From the IMG/VR virus record IMGVR_UViG_3300035034_000779, positions 1 to 64,000 of that record: a DNA stretch of 64,000 nucleotides. One strand, 5' to 3'. Shown piece after piece: positions 1 through 8,367 of the stretch. Both the position numbers and the translations under genes were made by a program. The notes beneath the pieces are model-generated. The model saw only the letters and a program-made list of their open reading frames with translations, was not told the origin of the DNA and made no database searches. The first letter of the stretch is position 1. Each line of letters begins with the position of its first letter. The DNA comes from a virus.

Positions 1-487
1 AATCTACATGTGGAAATATTATCCCTCCGGGTTTAAGTTCTAATATACGGGCTTTACACATAGTTGAACTGAATCTATCTAATATCTCACTTAGATACGG
101 AGTGCAAGCATCAGTACGCTGAGTAAAATTGCGTTCATATGTTAACGTATTAACTATTCCGTTTTCTGTATATTTCTTGTCTTTTACTTCTCTTCTATTA
201 AAAGTATTTAAGGCATCGTAGAGAGGATCTGTGGCATCCTCTCTACAAGTAAGCCCAATGCCATTATAATCAAATCTAGTTTTCTCGTTGTGGCCCCAAC
301 GTCCCGCAGCGAAACTAGGAAACGGTTTAAGTTCATAATTTTGCATTATGTCTATTATATTTGATCTCATAAGATCAAGATCAAAACTATATTTTTCGTT
401 TAGTTTTGCCCAATTTTTAGTTGGAATTTTCCAACTTGTATAAGGCTCATACCATTTATTAAGATCTGGTTTAATTGTATCATTCAT
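1..487 (-). CDS. Fe(II)/2-oxoglutarate dioxygenase, AspH-like (partial, cut by window edge)
   Basis: The first 162 codons of a gene that runs off the left edge. The ATG at 487 overlaps the end of the upstream desaturase gene by 8 nt. The visible part ends in LKPGGIIFPHVD, where H160 and D162 fit the metal-binding HxD of cupin-fold Fe(II)/2OG oxygenases of the aspartyl/asparaginyl or prolyl hydroxylase type; the distal His and the 2OG-binding Arg would lie outside the window. It would hydroxylate a protein side chain or small molecule, substrate unknown. It is the second dioxygenase of the operon (the other is at 2698-3558), and each sits beside a desaturase. The family call rests on one motif and the context, so it is moderate. 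Confidence 0.6.
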   Translation of the reverse strand, partial: MNDTIKPDLNKWYEPYTSWKIPTKNWAKLNEKYSFDLDLMRSNIIDIMQNYELKPFPSFAAGRWGHNEKTRFDYNGIGLTCREDATDPLYDALNTFNRREVKDKKYTENGIVNTLTYERNFTQRTDACTPYLSEILDRFSSTMCKARILELKPGGIIFPHVD

Positions 488-1115
488 GATGATCTCCATG
501 ATTCCACGCCCATGGATTGATAATTGCTATCCATGGGACATTTTCAGCGTATCCATTACTATGACAACACGCTGTTATTAGTTGAGCTGACGTAGTTGCA
601 TGTATACACATTGGTGCGATAATAAACAAAGCCACAGGAGGATAAATTATCAATACTGAAAGAAAAATTAGAATCCATATCTTAAAAAAATGTAAATTTA
701 ATTTCCGTTGGAATTCACTCTTGATGAAATCTCTAATCAAATTAAGTTCCATTTTAGTTGAATTCATCTTTAAGAATAACACGTTCCAAAATCCTTCAAG
801 CACAGGAGAATGTGGATCACCTTTTTTATCACTATATTTGTGATGCTGTCGGTGTATCAGTGCGTATTCGAGAGGAGTGCCGATCCCAGTAAACAAGCAA
901 CTTAAACTCAATAATTTATTTTGTATGGTGTCTTTATATGTCTTGTGGCCAAAATGTAAATGCAAAATATAATGACTGATCGCTACACTGAGATACCCAG
1001 CTACTATCGCAGGAAATATCCACATCCAATTATAGAAAAAAAATCCTATAACAAAAGAAAAATAGCTTATGGCTAGTATCACCTTTCCTCTATATTTCTT
1101 AAAATTAGTATCCAA
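480..1115 (-). CDS. fatty acid desaturase-like membrane protein (short C-terminus)
   Basis: A di-iron membrane desaturase of the acyl-CoA/acyl-lipid type, expected in the inner membrane. Three histidine boxes are visible: HLHFGH, HRQHHKYSD followed by GDPHSP, and NHGDHH. Hydrophobic stretches flank the first box and lie between boxes two and three. The reading frame stays open upstream to 1268, but that part lies inside the radical SAM gene. No ATG fits, so I place the start at TTG 1115, which overlaps the upstream stop by 11 nt and matches the N-terminus of the paralogue at 1989-2708; GTG 1082 is the alternative. The protein stops one residue after the third box, whereas the paralogue continues for about 22 residues. 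The region after the box is therefore lost and activity is uncertain. Confidence 0.7.
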   Translation of the reverse strand: MDTNFKKYRGKVILAISYFSFVIGFFFYNWMWIFPAIVAGYLSVAISHYILHLHFGHKTYKDTIQNKLLSLSCLFTGIGTPLEYALIHRQHHKYSDKKGDPHSPVLEGFWNVLFLKMNSTKMELNLIRDFIKSEFQRKLNLHFFKIWILIFLSVLIIYPPVALFIIAPMCIHATTSAQLITACCHSNGYAENVPWIAIINPWAWNHGDHHE

Positions 1116-1992
1116 ATTCGTTTTCCTTAACGTGCTCAAAGAAAGGTGCCAGCTTAAAATCTTGAGTGATCCTTCCTCTCCTAATACTATTTGGATCAGG
1201 AATATCAGATAAAGAAGGGCTCCAATCCGTAATTTTAATCCACTGGGTCGATCTCTTCTTTGTTTCATCTAATGGAAAGAGTACGTTGTGTTCTTCGTCG
1301 TAACCTTCAACTTGTTTCCATTGACGTATCCAATCAGGATCTTTTCCAGTAACTTTACCCATGAACTCTATCAATTCATCAAAGGTATAATTGTCTTCTT
1401 TTCCTAAAGAAAACCGGCCAATCTGTCCAACATTGCGGAATCGTAATACACCGGGATAGTTTAACTCATTTTGGAATATATCAATTAACCGTCCAGGCAC
1501 GGGTTCACTTACGCCTTTTTGTATGATACAATTGATATTGATGAACATATTTAAAGAAACGACATTCCTTAATGCTTTCATTTTACGTTCTGCACATTTA
1601 AGTTCATCTGTTATAACATAGATGTTGTCGTCATCAGCGCCGTTGAGACTTATGTTTAAACTGTGCAAGCCCGCGTTTTTAAGCGTCTTACAGTAGTCTA
1701 AATTGCCTAGCCTGAGTCCGTTAGTAAGTATTGTAGGCCTGTGACCTAGCGTGCGGAGAGTAGAAATTATGTCTGGTAGATCTTTGTGCATAGTCGGTTC
1801 TCCTCCCATCAATCGAAACTCTGTGCGCCGAGGTAGCCTCTTCGCTAGATCATAAAGACGATCTAGATCCATATCTGGAATATCTCTATTTGGAATATAA
1901 CAATTGGCACATTCCATATTACACTTATGAGTAATGTCCACTACAAGTGTTTTAAATGTATTTTCTTCTGGTTCAAGTTCATAATAATTCAT
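1105..1992 (-). CDS. radical SAM enzyme, short form without visible C-terminal cluster domain
   Basis: A radical SAM protein of about 295 aa. The CNMECANC motif (Cys24, 28, 31 from the ATG at 1992) binds the 4Fe-4S cluster that cleaves S-adenosylmethionine, and MGGEP is the SAM-contacting motif. The barrel continues through ILTNG and LNISLNG. After the barrel there is no SPASM-like Cys set, unlike most of its neighbours, so it probably has only one cluster. The start at 1992 makes an ATGA overlap with the upstream desaturase stop; an in-frame ATG at 2004 is possible. It lies between the two desaturase genes, so it may act on the same substrate (inference). The reaction is unknown. Confidence 0.85.
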   Translation of the reverse strand: MNYYELEPEENTFKTLVVDITHKCNMECANCYIPNRDIPDMDLDRLYDLAKRLPRRTEFRLMGGEPTMHKDLPDIISTLRTLGHRPTILTNGLRLGNLDYCKTLKNAGLHSLNISLNGADDDNIYVITDELKCAERKMKALRNVVSLNMFININCIIQKGVSEPVPGRLIDIFQNELNYPGVLRFRNVGQIGRFSLGKEDNYTFDELIEFMGKVTGKDPDWIRQWKQVEGYDEEHNVLFPLDETKKRSTQWIKITDWSPSLSDIPDPNSIRRGRITQDFKLAPFFEHVKENEFGY

Positions 1993-2708
1993 TTTATAAT
2001 CCACGGTAAAAAAATCTTAGCTATATCGTACTTACCAAAAACCGAACTTCCTGGACGCACATGATGATTAGAATGATAAGATTCTCCTCCAGTAACTAAA
2101 GATAAGATAGGAATATTAGTTGATCGATCATGTTTTGATTTTTGTTCTCCTATCATATGGTTAACGCTATTGATAAATCCAGTTACATGATACATCAACA
2201 CAGCTGGCATTGAGATTATATAAACTGCCCAATGTCCGATTGCTAGATATCCTAACACCAAATAAATCGTGACCATGCAAAAATACCATTTGTGTTGGAA
2301 CTTTAGCCATGGATCTTTTATAAGATCTGCTATGTACTTCGGTGATATGTTCTTATTAGGAAATATATGGAACCAGGTGTTAAAAAACCCATTCAAAGGA
2401 CTGTGTGGATCTTCATTTGTATCAGACTTAGCATGATGTATACGATGTATTCCAGACCAAGCTATAACTGGACCTAAAAAAGCTATGCTTCCGAAGAAAA
2501 GGAAAATTAATTCCCATGTCTTATTGGTATTAAATGATTTGTGAGTGTAATACCTATGATAGCCAATGCTTGTTCCAATCGTGACTATTAACAAGTAAAT
2601 GATAAATCCATATAATAATCCTGTCCATGAAAATGAATATACTACTCCTCCTATAAAGAGTAGGTGATTCAGTATAGCTAATAACTTAATTTTTGTGTCA
2701 GCTGTCAT
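1989..2708 (-). CDS. fatty acid desaturase (delta-9 acyl desaturase-like)
   Basis: A 239-aa integral membrane di-iron desaturase. All histidine boxes of the stearoyl-CoA desaturase-like family are present: HRYYTH, HRIHHAKSD followed by DPHSP, NSVNH (the extra metal-ligand His), and GGESYHSNHH. Hydrophobic segments near residues 8-45, 70-85 and 135-170 fit a four-helix membrane core. The family inserts a cis double bond (or a hydroxyl) into an acyl chain using O2 and electrons from a ferredoxin or cytochrome; no electron donor gene is visible here. It overlaps the dioxygenase upstream by 11 nt and the radical SAM gene downstream by 4 nt. The substrate could be membrane lipid or an acylated intermediate made by this operon. 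The family assignment is strong, the role is inferred. Confidence 0.88.
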   Translation of the reverse strand: MTADTKIKLLAILNHLLFIGGVVYSFSWTGLLYGFIIYLLIVTIGTSIGYHRYYTHKSFNTNKTWELIFLFFGSIAFLGPVIAWSGIHRIHHAKSDTNEDPHSPLNGFFNTWFHIFPNKNISPKYIADLIKDPWLKFQHKWYFCMVTIYLVLGYLAIGHWAVYIISMPAVLMYHVTGFINSVNHMIGEQKSKHDRSTNIPILSLVTGGESYHSNHHVRPGSSVFGKYDIAKIFLPWIIK

Positions 2709-3558
2709 TTAAAAATAACCTATCCTTTATTATTCTAGAAACTGGTATTCCAAAATTACTATTTGAAACGAATCTATCATTTTCTTCATCGTAGTCAAAC
2801 CACGGAGAAAACCCAACAATCATATTAATCCGGGGGTCTGTAAGTGGATCACTTTTATAACACCCAACCTCATGTGGAATACGGTTATTCCAGATGTATG
2901 CTTTGTCGTATTCGAGTATCTTATCAAACGATGCTTGATTACCTAGATTATCATCTCCATCAAATCTTAAATAATAATTTTCATTTGTCTTAAGGGGTAT
3001 AACTAACCTCAACATCATATACTGAGGTTCATCTATATGCCATCCTCCTTTAAATGTATTTAAGTCAATTTCTCCGGAATATAAATACGCAACACGACTT
3101 CGTAATATTGCCCCTTTTATGCGAGAAAATAACCCGCTAAAATGTTCTTTTATTGTTGAATTTAAATGTCGGAAAGCATATGTATCATAATATGTATTTT
3201 TCATAGTAACTACTCCAGACGCTTCTCGAGAGAAGGAATCTTTTATAAATTTAGATCCAAAAGTTTGATGATATTGGCTCCTGCTTTTATCATTAAACTC
3301 CTTGTTGTAAGTTAATGAAAACCCTCTATAATGCGGAGTTGAATATCCGTGTTGTTTTTGCCATCCTTCAAGCCCATGTAATCTTTCAATCTGTTCAACT
3401 GAAGTTAAAAGATTAGACGTTTTAACTCCGAGTTCACAAACATCTAACTCTTCAAAAATAAAAGGACCAACTCTATCCTCTTCGTTTCCTGGTAATTGTT
3501 TCTTTATAAAACTAAGTATTTCTTTATCTTGAGGTACTTCGTTTACATTTATAATCAT
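2698..3558 (-). CDS. Fe(II)/2-oxoglutarate dioxygenase, aspartyl/asparaginyl hydroxylase-like
   Basis: A 286-aa protein with a C-terminal double-stranded beta-helix oxygenase core. Metal ligands are read as H174 and D176 (GGWHIDEP) and H229 (NNRIPHEVG), with R243 (DPRINMIVGF) placed to bind 2-oxoglutarate. The spacing fits the AspH-like group. The N-terminal 110 residues show no motif I know. The likely chemistry is hydroxylation of a side chain or lipid-like substrate, identity unknown. The ATG at 3558 overlaps the end of the upstream radical SAM gene by 4 nt (ATGA). The desaturase follows with an 11-nt overlap, so the two oxidative enzymes are probably made together. Confidence 0.78.
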   Translation of the reverse strand: MIINVNEVPQDKEILSFIKKQLPGNEEDRVGPFIFEELDVCELGVKTSNLLTSVEQIERLHGLEGWQKQHGYSTPHYRGFSLTYNKEFNDKSRSQYHQTFGSKFIKDSFSREASGVVTMKNTYYDTYAFRHLNSTIKEHFSGLFSRIKGAILRSRVAYLYSGEIDLNTFKGGWHIDEPQYMMLRLVIPLKTNENYYLRFDGDDNLGNQASFDKILEYDKAYIWNNRIPHEVGCYKSDPLTDPRINMIVGFSPWFDYDEENDRFVSNSNFGIPVSRIIKDRLFLNDS

Positions 3559-4631
3559 ATCTTCTTCTTCTTCTTCTTTGGTATTTTGCTATCTGCACTT
3601 GAAACACAAGTCGGTGTAATACACGGCATAGGTGTATCAAATATTTTAAATCCTGTTTTGATATTACCTAATGGTTGATCTTTACATGAATATGAACGCT
3701 TAACACTACCATCCGGTTCTCTTATTATGATACCCTGATATCCTGCATTACAACTCCAGCCTTCAAATTTGTTAAAATTAAAAGCATTAAATCTTTCTGC
3801 TTGATCTATATACCATTTCTTTCCATTAGAATCTTCCATTTCTACTTGCATATTAGAAGGAACGTCTTGAGGGATAGAGATTTTCTGTTTAGGACGATTG
3901 TAAAATTTACTCTTTATTGTTGTAAAATTTTCTTGAGGCATTCCGTTATGAAGTTTATCAAGCATGTCATCTGTATATCCATCTACTATACGAGATGCGG
4001 TCGGATCGCTTTGTGGTTTAAGTGTAACATTGATATTTTGATTGTGAAAGAATAATGCGTTTTCCCATGATTGTTCAAACCATTCTGGTACCATTACCAT
4101 ATTGATAGTTACTTGTATATCTTGTTCTTGAGCAAATATCAATTTGTCTGCAAAGTCTTGCATCTTTTCCGGAGTATTAACATGTTCGGTGTGTAAACTT
4201 GCTGTGATACTAGCACGCTGAAAAGACTTTGCTGTTTCTGTATATTCCTCAAACCATTTCATATTACGAGAACAATTTGATGTCATATGAATTGTTGTTC
4301 CGTTTGTATTAGAAACATCATCTGCTAGGTATTTTAATATATCTAAATAACCCGGATGAAAGGTTGGTTCACCTCCACTAAAACTAAAATGAAAAGAATT
4401 AAATCCATTGTTTCTAGCTTGTCGTTTAATCTCATCTATTGTTGTTAAACAGAGTTCTGTAGGACGGTGATCTTTTCGATCACTCCTGGCATACGGCCAA
4501 CAATATGAACAACGATAATTACAAAAACGACCAAGTAACCAACTCACTGTAAAAAGGTCACGGTGTATCATAGTGCGTTGCCCAAGCCGTACTATATCTT
4601 CAAACGGGATCTTTGTAAAATCATAACTCAT
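3555..4631 (-). CDS. radical SAM enzyme with C-terminal Cys-rich (SPASM-like) region
   Basis: About 358 aa from ATG 4631, which overlaps the upstream gene by 11 nt. CNYRCSYC (Cys37, 41, 44) is the radical SAM cluster and FSGGEP the SAM-binding motif. The C-terminal third has GWSCNAGY, SYSCKDQPLGNI and MPCITPTC, a Cys pattern shared with the radical SAM proteins at 9439-10410 and 16078-17061. I read it as a SPASM-like auxiliary cluster domain. As in those two cases, the gene directly follows a twitch-type radical SAM gene. It ends in six consecutive Lys coded by a run of AAG codons, a basic tail the relatives lack. Substrate unknown. Confidence 0.87.
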   Translation of the reverse strand: MSYDFTKIPFEDIVRLGQRTMIHRDLFTVSWLLGRFCNYRCSYCWPYARSDRKDHRPTELCLTTIDEIKRQARNNGFNSFHFSFSGGEPTFHPGYLDILKYLADDVSNTNGTTIHMTSNCSRNMKWFEEYTETAKSFQRASITASLHTEHVNTPEKMQDFADKLIFAQEQDIQVTINMVMVPEWFEQSWENALFFHNQNINVTLKPQSDPTASRIVDGYTDDMLDKLHNGMPQENFTTIKSKFYNRPKQKISIPQDVPSNMQVEMEDSNGKKWYIDQAERFNAFNFNKFEGWSCNAGYQGIIIREPDGSVKRSYSCKDQPLGNIKTGFKIFDTPMPCITPTCVSSADSKIPKKKKKKI

Positions 4632-5757
4632 TAAACCATTCCTTAAATTCCGGACAATAATCATTAATCTTTATATTACGAAAATTCTCAGTATATTTTA
4701 TATATTCTTTAAACTGCCGAACCTCTTCCACTGTTGGGTCTTTCTTTATCATCTCTTCTATACGAGATAACCATTTATTATCAACTAAATTTTTTGTTTT
4801 ATTTGAATTATGTAATTGCTCTATTATTATTTCTTTTTGAATATTAGGTAATATATGTATCTGTAGATATCTAGGAGAAGTTACTTCTATAAAGTTCTGT
4901 TTTATTCCTTTATTTTCCGCCCATAACATTAATTCTGGTATTCCAAATAACGTCATATTATGCAATGCAGTATCTATCGAAAGTCTAGTGTTTTTGGGTT
5001 TTTCTAACAACAACCTATCAATGTTTTTTTCTATTATATCCCATTTGCTAGGATGCCGAACATAGAATGCTCTAGAACCGATTGAATCAATACTAAGTTG
5101 CATCTTTATCGTCTTAAAGTGTTTGGCTAAGTCAAACCACTTATCTCTTATTGTCGTACAATTGGTACTATATTTTAATTCAACGTTCTTTGCTTCTCCA
5201 GTTTTCACTAGATGTTCTATTATCTTAAAATGATCGTTATCTAGCATAGGTTCGCCGCCGGCAAAATAAATTTCTTTTAAATAAGGGCTATGTTTAATAA
5301 CCTCTTCGGCAACCTCTGCTGATTGATAAGCACTTTCTATTCCTTGTTCAATCCCAATTTGATCACTTGAATCAGGAGAACACATAATACATTTGAGGTT
5401 ACATTTATTACTCAGTCTTAAATCTAAATAAATTAATTCTTTTTTATCGTATATATAATCTCCATGCCAGGACCTTCCTCTTATAAAGTTCCTGAGAGAT
5501 TTTACCCCTTTTGCTTCCTGATTCCAACATTTTTGACATGCTTGGGGTTTTTCTCCTTTTAACATAGACTCTTGAACTTCTTTTATTTGTTTTAAATTTT
5601 TTATTTCTTCAAAAGAATAATCCTTTATATTGATAAACTTTCCATTATCATCAGTTAAAGGCATTGACCGGCAACACATTTTTGCTACTCCTGATGGTTC
5701 TATACAGAAACCAGAAAAAGGAAAAGGACAAAGGGTATTTGAATTATACTTAGACAT
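4621..5757 (-). CDS. twitch-type radical SAM enzyme
   Basis: A 378-aa protein starting at ATG 5757 (a TTG just upstream is not needed). The N-terminal region has Cys10, the pair Cys28-Cys29 and ACQKCW, the layout of the N-terminal twitch (half-SPASM) domain that holds an auxiliary 4Fe-4S cluster in N-twitch radical SAM proteins. The radical SAM motif CNLKCIMC and FAGGEP follow. It ends in DYCPEFKEWFNEL, almost identical to the end of the 64-aa protein encoded just upstream. It is the first gene of a repeated two-gene unit (twitch type followed by SPASM-like type). It overlaps both neighbours. The substrate is unknown; members of this group occur in phages and marine metagenomes. Confidence 0.88.
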   Translation of the reverse strand: MSKYNSNTLCPFPFSGFCIEPSGVAKMCCRSMPLTDDNGKFINIKDYSFEEIKNLKQIKEVQESMLKGEKPQACQKCWNQEAKGVKSLRNFIRGRSWHGDYIYDKKELIYLDLRLSNKCNLKCIMCSPDSSDQIGIEQGIESAYQSAEVAEEVIKHSPYLKEIYFAGGEPMLDNDHFKIIEHLVKTGEAKNVELKYSTNCTTIRDKWFDLAKHFKTIKMQLSIDSIGSRAFYVRHPSKWDIIEKNIDRLLLEKPKNTRLSIDTALHNMTLFGIPELMLWAENKGIKQNFIEVTSPRYLQIHILPNIQKEIIIEQLHNSNKTKNLVDNKWLSRIEEMIKKDPTVEEVRQFKEYIKYTENFRNIKINDYCPEFKEWFNEL

Positions 5758-5944
5758 CAAACCATTCCTTAAATTCAGGACAATAATCTAAAAATTTTAT
5801 GTTCTTTTCTTTTTCTTGTTCTCTAAATTCATTAATGTTGCTATTCAAAAAAGAGGGAATTCGACAACAAGGACTTAGTTTACCCGTCTTGTCTATTGTT
5901 AAATTTAAAAATGGCTGAGAACAAAGTTTCTTATATTGATTCAT
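5750..5944 (-). CDS. miniature radical SAM derivative (both ends kept, middle lost)
   Basis: A 64-aa reading frame with ATG at 5944 overlapping the upstream stop by 14 nt. Residues 7-28 (LCSQPFLNL, GKLSPCCR) match the N-terminus of twitch-type radical SAM proteins. The last 14 residues (FLDYCPEFKEWFDV) match the C-terminus of the next gene. The whole radical SAM barrel between them is missing, so no catalytic cluster can form. It is most simply an internal-deletion relic of a paralogue that kept its frame and its overlaps. A functional small protein, such as a partner that binds the paralogues, cannot be excluded. The intact overlaps at both ends may have protected it, since losing it would break translation coupling. 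Confidence 0.6.
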   Translation of the reverse strand: MNQYKKLCSQPFLNLTIDKTGKLSPCCRIPSFLNSNINEFREQEKEKNIKFLDYCPEFKEWFDV

Positions 5945-7202
5945 ACCAATCCTTTAATCGAGGAGCAACTGAAACAAACTCTTCATCTCTACTTTTATCA
6001 AACCATACTGTGTATTTCTTAAATTCTTTAGCATGGTGAGACCAATCATCCATTTTCATATAACTTATTAGACCTGGTATTTTATGTATCTTGTTTGGAG
6101 AAGATGCATGTGTTCCTTCATATTTGCTTTTGTTTTCTTCGTACCAAGTTAATAACTCATTAGACACTTCATCCTTAATGTGTTGTGGTAAAATCTTTAT
6201 ATTGTAATAAGGTGGATTAGTAAGCAAGTTTAAAAAAGGAAAATTAGTGATATTCTTAAATTTTGAAAAATAATCAAATATTTCAATCAACCTTGTTATA
6301 TTTGCAACTTGTACCGTTGTGTGTATTTCAACATCTATATTAGAATGTGTACCTGCAATTTGATCAATCATCTTTAAATTTTTATCAATCGCTTTCCAGT
6401 TACTTGGATTTCTTATATAACGACATACATCATCTAATCCGTCAACTGAACAATTAATTTTTACCTTCTTAAATTCTTTCCAATAATCAAGGAATTTCTT
6501 TGGAATATTTGTAACATTGGTATTATATTTCAAAGTGATATTCTTTGCATAACCTCTATCTATACAAGCTTTAAGAAGACGGAGTTGTTCCAATATTAAT
6601 GTTGGTTCTCCACCTGTTAGGTATATTAGATCTATTGTAGATAGATTACTTTCTAATAAATCCCATAATTTAGTAGACTCTGGCCAATCCATATTCTTAA
6701 GAAATGCTACATCTTCTGCAGAAATTATTCCAAGTTCTGCAGATTCGTCAACTAATTGGCTACTGGTATAAGGATTACACATCCGGCATCTTAAATTGCA
6801 CAAGTTGCCTAACCTTAGATCAAGATATTGAAATTTATGCGGAGCTTCACCGGTAGACTTAGTCTCTTTGAGAGCAACATCAATTTCTCCAAATTGTTCA
6901 TTATAAACCATTCTAGAACTAATAATTCCATTATCTTCTTCATGGAAACATCTTCTGCAAGTGTCTGGTCTTTCACCATTTAACATTTGTCTTCTTAATT
7001 CCATTAATGTCTTGTTTTTATCCAAGTCACTTACTTGTTTAATGTCTGTTGCTTTTACGAAAGATCCATTATCATGTAATAATTTGTTGTTTCCGGTAAA
7101 GCTATTGCAACATACTCGCAATCTACCAGTTGCATTAGTTGCTAAATGCAACCAAGGTAATGGACAATATGTTTGTTCTGCTTTTGATTTATCCCATGTC
7201 AT
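5931..7202 (-). CDS. twitch-type radical SAM enzyme
   Basis: 423 aa with ATG at 7202, overlapping the upstream gene by 14 nt. The N-terminal twitch Cys set is C13, C31-C32 and CRRC near residues 80-83. CNLRCRMC near residue 130 is the radical SAM motif and LTGGEP the SAM-contacting motif. SVDGLDD in the barrel matches the SIDG or SVDG strand found in most of its paralogues. The C-terminus has no further Cys-rich domain, so the expected clusters are one auxiliary N-terminal and one catalytic. The substrate is unknown. It is closest in appearance to the 19664-20953 protein (TGGEP and the phrases LDLRLGNLCNL and NPSNWK or SPSNWN). Confidence 0.88.
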   Translation of the reverse strand: MTWDKSKAEQTYCPLPWLHLATNATGRLRVCCNSFTGNNKLLHDNGSFVKATDIKQVSDLDKNKTLMELRRQMLNGERPDTCRRCFHEEDNGIISSRMVYNEQFGEIDVALKETKSTGEAPHKFQYLDLRLGNLCNLRCRMCNPYTSSQLVDESAELGIISAEDVAFLKNMDWPESTKLWDLLESNLSTIDLIYLTGGEPTLILEQLRLLKACIDRGYAKNITLKYNTNVTNIPKKFLDYWKEFKKVKINCSVDGLDDVCRYIRNPSNWKAIDKNLKMIDQIAGTHSNIDVEIHTTVQVANITRLIEIFDYFSKFKNITNFPFLNLLTNPPYYNIKILPQHIKDEVSNELLTWYEENKSKYEGTHASSPNKIHKIPGLISYMKMDDWSHHAKEFKKYTVWFDKSRDEEFVSVAPRLKDWYESI

Positions 7203-8367
7203 TTAAAAATTCCTTTGCTATTGTCAAAAAATTAGTATTTCTTGACTTATCTAATATTGAAGTATATTTTAAGAATTGATCTAACAAATGAGACTTGTCT
7301 TCACTCATCATATAATTTCCATTAGTTGTTAAGAATCGATCAATCCTTTTTTGATGATACTTACTCATATCATTTATTGTTTCTCTAAATACATTGTATC
7401 TAGTGATAATTTTTTGTTTAATGTCAATTGGTAATAATTGAGGATTAATAAACGGTGGATCGTATGCTATGTTTCCATGAACTGGCATATCTAATTCTCT
7501 AACAAAATAAGAATAACTCTCGGGTAGGTAATAAGCATTAAATGCCGAAAAACATAATGCAATCCTTCCTTTAAATTTATCACCTAATTCTTTTCTTACT
7601 AATTTTAAGTTTTCTTCTATTGACTTTGTATTTGATTCTGATCGTATGTAATCATTGAGATCCGGATATCCATCCATTGACAAAGATACATCAACACTTT
7701 TATAATCTTTCCAATAATCAAACACGTCCCATTTACCTATCTGCAATCTGCTTAGGTTAGTAGAATATTTAATTTCTATATGACTTGCTTCGCTCTTTAG
7801 TGCATTAAGAACCATATAATGCAATGGATCCATTAAAGGTTCCCCACCCGCAAACTCTAGTATCTCTATGGTAGGTGCAAGGCGCAACATGTTGTAGAGG
7901 AACTCTTCTGTATCGAAAAAATTAGCTTTTTCAGTGTTTATAGAGATATTGCTGTCATAGTACATATTAGAGACAGTATGCCAATCTTTGAGCCATGTAG
8001 TACTCAAATCAGGTTTACATGTACGACAACGAAAATTACAAAGGTTACTAAGTTTAAGTTCAATGACTGGAATCTTAAATGGTTGTTCCGGTAAAAGTTC
8101 AAACTCATAATTTCGATTTTGATTCATAGTTTGTCTCATACTTGTTCCGCCTGAGTCCTCAAGTTGCCAACAAGGCCAGCATTTTTCTGGTCTTTCATTT
8201 GCAAGAAATTGCTTTCGGAGTTCTTTCATCTGTTCTCCGTTCCATATTTCTTCTAATGAATTATCTTTTATATTTCCTAATTTTCCAGGATATCTACAAC
8301 AAGGAAGAACGTCGCCATTCGGACGTGTGCTAAAATGTGTAAATGGCAGGGAACAAAAATTACTCAT
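7189..8367 (-). CDS. twitch-type radical SAM enzyme
   Basis: 392 aa; the ATG at 8367 makes an ATGA overlap with the upstream gene. The twitch ligands are read as C5, C23-C24, C63 and C66; the radical SAM motif is CNFRCRTC (C110, C114, C117), followed by FAGGEP and LSMDG. The phrase LEEIWNGEQMKELRK between the twitch cysteines recurs as EIWNS or EAWNS in several paralogues and probably forms a conserved helix. The reaction and substrate cannot be read from the sequence. Confidence 0.88.
   Translation of the reverse strand: MSNFCSLPFTHFSTRPNGDVLPCCRYPGKLGNIKDNSLEEIWNGEQMKELRKQFLANERPEKCWPCWQLEDSGGTSMRQTMNQNRNYEFELLPEQPFKIPVIELKLSNLCNFRCRTCKPDLSTTWLKDWHTVSNMYYDSNISINTEKANFFDTEEFLYNMLRLAPTIEILEFAGGEPLMDPLHYMVLNALKSEASHIEIKYSTNLSRLQIGKWDVFDYWKDYKSVDVSLSMDGYPDLNDYIRSESNTKSIEENLKLVRKELGDKFKGRIALCFSAFNAYYLPESYSYFVRELDMPVHGNIAYDPPFINPQLLPIDIKQKIITRYNVFRETINDMSKYHQKRIDRFLTTNGNYMMSEDKSHLLDQFLKYTSILDKSRNTNFLTIAKEFLNDMG

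Noticed and set aside
1115-1268. Desaturase extended upstream to 1268
   Set aside because: The extra residues lie in another frame of the radical SAM gene, are not desaturase-like and would need an overlap of over 160 nt.
5750-5944. The 64-aa frame as a RiPP precursor for the radical SAM enzymes
   Set aside because: Its two ends match radical SAM proteins themselves, with no leader/core layout or repeated core residues. Kept as a deletion relic.
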